Positions 60,013 through 64,000 of a stretch of 64,000 bases of DNA are shown one piece after another. Made by a program: the position numbers and the translations under genes. Each line of letters begins with the position of its first letter. Positions within the stretch are counted from its first letter, which is position 1. This DNA comes from Paraburkholderia sp. HP33-1 (GTDB lineage Bacteria; Pseudomonadota; Gammaproteobacteria; Burkholderiales; Burkholderiaceae), in assembly GCF_021390595.1 (NCBI RefSeq), contig NZ_JAJEJR010000003.1:124001-188000 (forward strand), given 5' to 3'. Under the pieces are notes generated by a model. That model saw nothing but the letters and a program-made list of their open reading frames with translations, did not search any database and was not told the DNA's origin.

Positions 60013-60299
60013 GCTTTGATCTTTCGCCGTATGAACGGGCGCGATAGTGGCAGAGGCCTACCGATTGTCAATCATCTACGCGACTGCATCGAACGCCTCA
60101 ATGAGGCGGGTCACTGCCCGATAGCTTCCGGTTCAGGTCGACCCGAAGCTGCCGTTCATCGATCTGCTCCGAACGTCAAAAATCTTGCCGAGAATCGGTC
60201 TTTCACTCGTGCGGCCCGCGCAGCGCTTCATGGCCGAAACGCTCACAGATCGCGGTCAGAACTTCGCATCGCTGCTTTGCTACTGGAGCTTTTGCTATT

Positions 60300-61241
60300 T
60301 CACGGAAGCCCACCATCAAGCAACACATGCGCTTCGATGCGAGCGGCAACTTCCGCTATGCGCCGTAAATGCCTCGACTCAGGATGTGTCAGCAACCACA
60401 GGTCAATCTTGCAGTCCTCTAGCGGAAGCTTGAGGGGGACCAGGTTTTTGTTTCCCCGGGCATGAAAGAGCGCAAGGACTCCGACTCCTAGCCCTTGCTC
60501 GATCATGTGTGCCACCATCTGCATCGTATTGGCCTGTAGCGCGGGCCTCACATCTGGAAAGAACCGTTTCCGCCAATTGACCCCGGGATGCTCAGGCATG
60601 GTGTAGTCCACGGTTATCCAAGGGAGGTCGGCCAGCCCCTGCGCGGAAATTGGTGAATCACGCTCGAAGTTGCGCGCCAAAGCTCGCCCACCAAAGACGC
60701 CAAACCGGATTGAGCCGAGCTGCTTGCCAATTACGTGTTGCGGTGGACGGTTAGTCGAGCGTAACGCGATATCGACTTCGCGGTGAGTAAGGCTGAAGGG
60801 CTCATTTGACGCCAATAGCTCAATGTTGAGCCGGGGATGCTCCGCCCGAATCGCCACCAATGCGGGAACGACAAACGCTTGCAGCACTGCGTCTACCGCA
60901 CTGACACGAACTGTGCCGGTCAACTGATGATCGGGCGAGGCGAAATCACTCTGCGCCTGCGCCAACGCGGTCTCGATGATTTCCGCATGAAGGGAAAGCT
61001 GGGTAGCTAATTCGGTCGGACGATATCCGGCACGCGTTCGCTCAAAAAGTCGTTCTCCCGCGCCGCGTTCCAGACGCTGCACAGCACGAAAAACCGTTGA
61101 GGCATTCATACCCAGAAGTGCACCAGCGTCGGCCAAGGTCCGAGCGCGCACCAGCGCAAGCAGGATAGATAAATCGGTTGGGCTAATTTCGTATTGCACA
61201 GTCGCAATGAGTGTTTTCAGTGTTGCGCATTTACGTTGCAC
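60300..61241 (-). CDS. LysR-family transcriptional regulator
   Basis: The 313-residue protein has a helix-turn-helix (TLADAGALLGMNASTVFRAV, RLERGAGERLFERTRAGYRP) and an effector domain (LTGTVRVSAVDAVLQAFVVP, EVDIALRSTNRPPQHVIGKQ). The N-terminal extension before ISPTDLSILL is about 18 residues, so the true start may be slightly later. It is divergent from the DUF1330 gene at 61358 and probably controls it. Confidence 0.9.
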   Translation of the reverse strand: MQRKCATLKTLIATVQYEISPTDLSILLALVRARTLADAGALLGMNASTVFRAVQRLERGAGERLFERTRAGYRPTELATQLSLHAEIIETALAQAQSDFASPDHQLTGTVRVSAVDAVLQAFVVPALVAIRAEHPRLNIELLASNEPFSLTHREVDIALRSTNRPPQHVIGKQLGSIRFGVFGGRALARNFERDSPISAQGLADLPWITVDYTMPEHPGVNWRKRFFPDVRPALQANTMQMVAHMIEQGLGVGVLALFHARGNKNLVPLKLPLEDCKIDLWLLTHPESRHLRRIAEVAARIEAHVLLDGGLP

Positions 61242-61357
61242 CGCCGAAATTATACAGTGCGATCCACCAGCTTCGTAAGCTACAGCGCGCGCGGCAGTGC
61301 ACGCGGGTTAGAGACCGTCGGAATATTGGCGCATGACTAAAGAATCGGGGAAACGAT

Positions 61358-61663
61358 ATGAACAAGGGTTACTGGATCGTGCGGGTTGACGTTACAGATC
61401 AGGAGAAATTCAATGCTTACGCGGGCGCTAATGTCGCGGCATTGGAGAAGTATGGGGCGCGTTTTCTGGTTCGTGCCGGTACTTTCGAGAATCCCGAAGG
61501 GACCAGCCGGTCACGCAACACAGTGGTGGAGTTCCCGTCATACCAGGCTGCTCTGGATTGTTGGCGCTCGGATGAGTATCAAGCTGCCCTTTTGCATAGA
61601 TTGCAGGCTGCGATACTAGACCTCGTAATTATCGAGGGATACGGCGGACCGCAAGTCGCTTGA
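61358..61663 (+). CDS. DUF1330 protein
   Basis: A 101-residue protein of the DUF1330 family (KGYWIVRVDVTDQEKFNAYA, VVEFPSYQAALDCWRSDEYQ, DLVIIEGY), a small ferredoxin-like fold. Members are often found beside LysR regulators; no reaction is established. It is divergent from the LysR gene at 60300. Confidence 0.9.
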   Translation: MNKGYWIVRVDVTDQEKFNAYAGANVAALEKYGARFLVRAGTFENPEGTSRSRNTVVEFPSYQAALDCWRSDEYQAALLHRLQAAILDLVIIEGYGGPQVA

Positions 61664-62176
61664 TAGAAAGCTCGATGCCCCTCTATCGCCAGCCGCAGAG
61701 CCGTACAACTGTTAGACGGTCGCGTGAGGCGGATATTTGTTGGGCGCGCGACGGTGCTTGCCGGTGCGTTCTTTTCGTCGCCTTCTCAAACGCAGATTCA
61801 TTGCGGTATCACGACGATTGCTACTGGTTCATATTCTTTCGTGAACGGGCAGTTGTGACGTTGGCTTGTACGGCTCCAACGGGCCGACTTTTGCCCACCG
61901 TAATCCCTCGACTTCTTCAATAGCAGACATTCACTCCTACGTCTTAAGGTGATCCGCATCAACGAGTGCCAAGCTGCCGGGTGTCTACTAAGGTCAGGCA
62001 GTCTCCACGGATTGCAATCTCGTCGAAGCCGCAGAGAAGCCTATCGGAGTGGTCCAGATCACACCTACGGTTAAGCAGACGTGTCGTCTTTGAACCTGCG
62101 TGGCACCGGATGAAAGCGCTGTGAACGATGTCTGCACCCGTATGGCCGGTTCCTGTCGCCTCTAGCTCATGCTCTG
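61664..62176. other. No recognisable gene
   Basis: About 510 bases of lower GC than the surroundings. Short frames on both strands lack family features. It may be decayed sequence. Confidence 0.5.
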
Positions 62177-63226
62177 CTACAACTGAAGACCAGATGCGCA
62201 TTTCAGCGCTTCCTCCCAGAATCGACGTGTTAAAAGCCCCGCATCGTCCTCGCGCGCCAGTGCTGCCGCTTCACCGGCCCAGAGAAGCGAAAAATCGCTG
62301 TATCCACTTTGTTCGAACGCGGCGCGAAGCGGATCCACGGCGCCAGTTGCCAGCGGAAATGAGGGGGCAACGGCGTTCATCGGCCCTTGTTCGAGCATGA
62401 AGCGGGTCATCAATCCGCGTGCCGGCCGACCCGTGTAAAGATTAGTCAGCCTTGTCATGTCGTCACGCGCGGCACGCAAGGCTGCGCGGTGAATGCCGGA
62501 CCTGCCTGCCTGAGGTGTTAGCAAGTAGGCCGTTCCTATCTGCACAGCACTCGCGCCGAGCGCAAAGGCCGCTGCAATCCCCCTTCCGTCAGCAATCCCG
62601 CCCGACGCAATGACGGGCACACTCACCGCGTCGACGATCTGCGGCAAAAGCGCGAACAAACCGGGCTGCGCATTGATATCGCTGGTAAGGAACATGCCGC
62701 GATGGCCGCCAGCCTCTGCGCCCTGCGCGATGATAGCGTCGACACCGCGATCCGCAAGCCAGCGCGCCTCTTCGACCGTCGTCGCGGAAGACAGAATCAT
62801 CGCACCGGTATTCCTTACCCGAGCAAGCAGGTCCTCGTCGGGCAGCCCAAAATGGAAGCTGATAACAGGTGGCCTAGTCTCTTCTATCACATCGCACATG
62901 ACCTCGTCGAAAGGCGCCCTACCCGGTCCTCTCCGGACAGCGGACAAATCAAGGCCGATTTCCCTGTAATAGGGGGCGAGTAATTCGTGCCATTTCGCTT
63001 CGGCTCCCTCATCCAGGCTCGGCGGAGTGTGACAGAAGAAATTGACGTTGAACGGAGCTGACGTTCCCGCGCGAATTGAGGCGATCTGTTCGCGTAGTTG
63101 TGCCGGGCTGAGCGCGGCACAAGCAAGCGAACCCAGACCACCTGCCTCGCTGACGGCGATTGTCAGAGGGCTCAGAGAACCGACCATCGGCGCTTGAACA
63201 AGAGGAAGGCGGGAAGGAAGCGTCAT
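62177..63226 (-). CDS. Nitronate monooxygenase-family protein
   Basis: The 349-residue TIM-barrel flavoprotein matches the nitronate monooxygenases: LPLVQAPMVGSLSPLTIAVS, GGLGSLACAALSPAQLREQI, IIAQGAEAGGHRGMFL with the active His, and VIASGGIADGRGIAAAFALG. It uses FMN and oxygen to detoxify nitronates such as propionate-3-nitronate. The ATG at 63226 begins the homology; the 88 extra upstream codons are not coding. It is a stand-alone gene. Confidence 0.92.
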   Translation of the reverse strand: MTLPSRLPLVQAPMVGSLSPLTIAVSEAGGLGSLACAALSPAQLREQIASIRAGTSAPFNVNFFCHTPPSLDEGAEAKWHELLAPYYREIGLDLSAVRRGPGRAPFDEVMCDVIEETRPPVISFHFGLPDEDLLARVRNTGAMILSSATTVEEARWLADRGVDAIIAQGAEAGGHRGMFLTSDINAQPGLFALLPQIVDAVSVPVIASGGIADGRGIAAAFALGASAVQIGTAYLLTPQAGRSGIHRAALRAARDDMTRLTNLYTGRPARGLMTRFMLEQGPMNAVAPSFPLATGAVDPLRAAFEQSGYSDFSLLWAGEAAALAREDDAGLLTRRFWEEALKCASGLQL

Positions 63227-63681
63227 TATCTCGTTTGCAAGAAGGCTAATATGTTCCGAGGCCGACTTCGCAGGTATTGGAGGTGAGATACCCTGCTGTT
63301 TGTGCATCCTGCCTTGGCCGGTGGCGAGAGGCGATCTTATCTGCATTGTTCGCGGGTTGCACGCGCTCATTCCTGGATGGCGCCGGCAGTGAACCTCGCG
63401 CGAGAGGGAAGGCAGCCGCTTGATAGTGCCCATACCGCGTTGTGCGCCGTGATGCAGCCAAGCGGCGCCCCCTCTCCCGGCATCTGACATACAGGGGGCA
63501 CCGATTGTCGACGATCGTCATCGCAACGTCGAACGTCTCTAGCTGGCCGACCCCGGTCCGACACTGACCCCGATCAATCGCTGATTGCAGCAAATATCCG
63601 GAAGGCATAAGTCGACCCGGATCGGTCGGTCGAACTTCTCGAAAGCGGTCGGTCACTCGTCGGTCGTGAGGCCACATCGTA
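63227..63681. other. No recognisable gene
   Basis: About 455 bases between the nitronate monooxygenase start and the end of the glutathione S-transferase gene. Open frames exist, but none has a ribosome site or a known domain. Confidence 0.5.
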
Positions 63682-64000
63682 TTACACCAATGGCGCTGCA
63701 AGCCCTTCCGTTTTAATCACGCGCTGGATCGCAGGTCGCGTTAGCATCCGTTGCAAATACTGACCGAGCAGTGGCCATACGCGCGCGGGTTTCGTGAAGC
63801 CCCTTGTCCATCGGCAGAGCATGAATACGTACGGATCAAGGATCGTGTATTGGTCCCCCAGCAACCAAGGGCCATCGCTCGATTGAAGTTGCGACTCCAA
63901 CTGGTCAAGCAAGATGCCGATCTTCGATTCGGCATGAGTTTGCACTTGGTTCGCGCCCAGCACGTTGTTGGCATCCACCCAACGCTCGGGATAAAAATAG
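63682..64000 (-). CDS. Glutathione S-transferase, N-terminus beyond window
   Basis: The reverse frame is open to the right edge (first codons seen: YFYPERWVDANNVLGANQVQ). It holds the all-helical C-terminal domain of a glutathione S-transferase: KIGILLDQLESQLQSSDGPW, LLGDQYTILDPYVFMLCRW and PLLGQYLQRMLTRPAIQRV. The Asp in TILDPY corresponds to the conserved N-capping Asp. The glutathione-binding thioredoxin-like domain lies outside the window. Confidence 0.85.
   Translation of the reverse strand, partial: YFYPERWVDANNVLGANQVQTHAESKIGILLDQLESQLQSSDGPWLLGDQYTILDPYVFMLCRWTRGFTKPARVWPLLGQYLQRMLTRPAIQRVIKTEGLAAPLV

Noticed and set aside
60110-60299. Possible transposase C-terminus (LTDRGQNFASLLCYWSFCYF)
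   Set aside because: The frame is open and looks protein-like, but I could not match it to IS5 or another family with confidence.
1-64000. CRISPR arrays, rRNA genes, replication origin
   Set aside because: No regularly spaced repeats, no rRNA-like stretch and no DnaA-box cluster or replication gene were seen.

Overview
The window is a GC-rich chromosomal segment of a Burkholderiaceae bacterium, most like Paraburkholderia, Caballeronia or Burkholderia. The evidence is gene content: a DUF3564 protein, a DUF4148 protein beside a LysR remnant, an intracellular PHB depolymerase with an acetoacetyl-CoA reductase, many LysR regulators, stand-alone universal stress proteins and sulfonate-type ABC systems. 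The assignment is inference from content; no database was searched.

Region by region. (1) 1-22 kb is a patchwork of small regulator/oxidoreductase units. It holds an ECF sigma factor cut by the window edge, a LysR gene with an exporter, a sugar-type ABC importer (ATPase, permease, binding protein), a decayed aldehyde dehydrogenase, two F420-reductase-like proteins, DUF899, an XRE/SDR divergent pair, an aldo/keto reductase, NmrA-like and DUF4148 genes, an ECF42-type sigma factor with its DGPF/YCII partner, and an ABC exporter. Two loci, near 0.6-1.8 kb and 15.4-16.5 kb, are decayed copies of one divergent LysR-DUF4148 module, and each has kept a different gene. A serine-type tRNA with a cysteine (GCA) anticodon lies at 12.9-13.0 kb. 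(2) 22.5-34.4 kb is an organosulfur block. A six-gene, nearly gapless forward operon (flavin monooxygenase, class II aldolase, cysteine-dioxygenase-type cupin, four-domain rhodanese, binding protein, acyl-CoA-dehydrogenase-like monooxygenase) faces a reverse sulfonate/taurine-type ABC operon with two binding proteins. A membrane-protein gene sits between them. (3) 35.2-36.8 kb is a small AT-rich islet with an RNase A-like toxin, a CdiI-type immunity gene and a tyrosine-recombinase remnant.

(4) 36.9-50.7 kb is a low-oxygen block. It contains PHB depolymerase, acetoacetyl-CoA reductase, four universal stress proteins, a possible ribosome-associated protein, a zinc alcohol dehydrogenase, a lone receiver protein, a PAS histidine kinase and an FNR/ANR-type regulator with all four iron-sulfur cysteines. 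Six sequences of the form TTGAY-N4-RTCAA lie upstream of these genes, most at a distance from a -10-like hexamer that fits activation from -41.5. The gene mix resembles the low-oxygen-activated (lxa) locus described in Burkholderia cenocepacia. A TetR/SDR/MDR unit with two matching operators is embedded at 38.8-41.4 kb.

(5) 50.7-59.5 kb is a six-gene reverse operon with a divergent FadR-type regulator. It encodes an LgoD-like dehydrogenase, a tagaturonate-reductase-like protein, an MFS transporter and altronate dehydratase, followed by two 2-hydroxyacid oxidoreductases. Together these look like an L-galactonate/hexuronate route (L-galactonate to tagaturonate to altronate to 2-keto-3-deoxygluconate). 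(6) 59.5-64 kb is again patchy: an IS5-family transposase remnant, a small secreted protein, a LysR/DUF1330 pair, a nitronate monooxygenase, and a glutathione S-transferase cut by the right edge.
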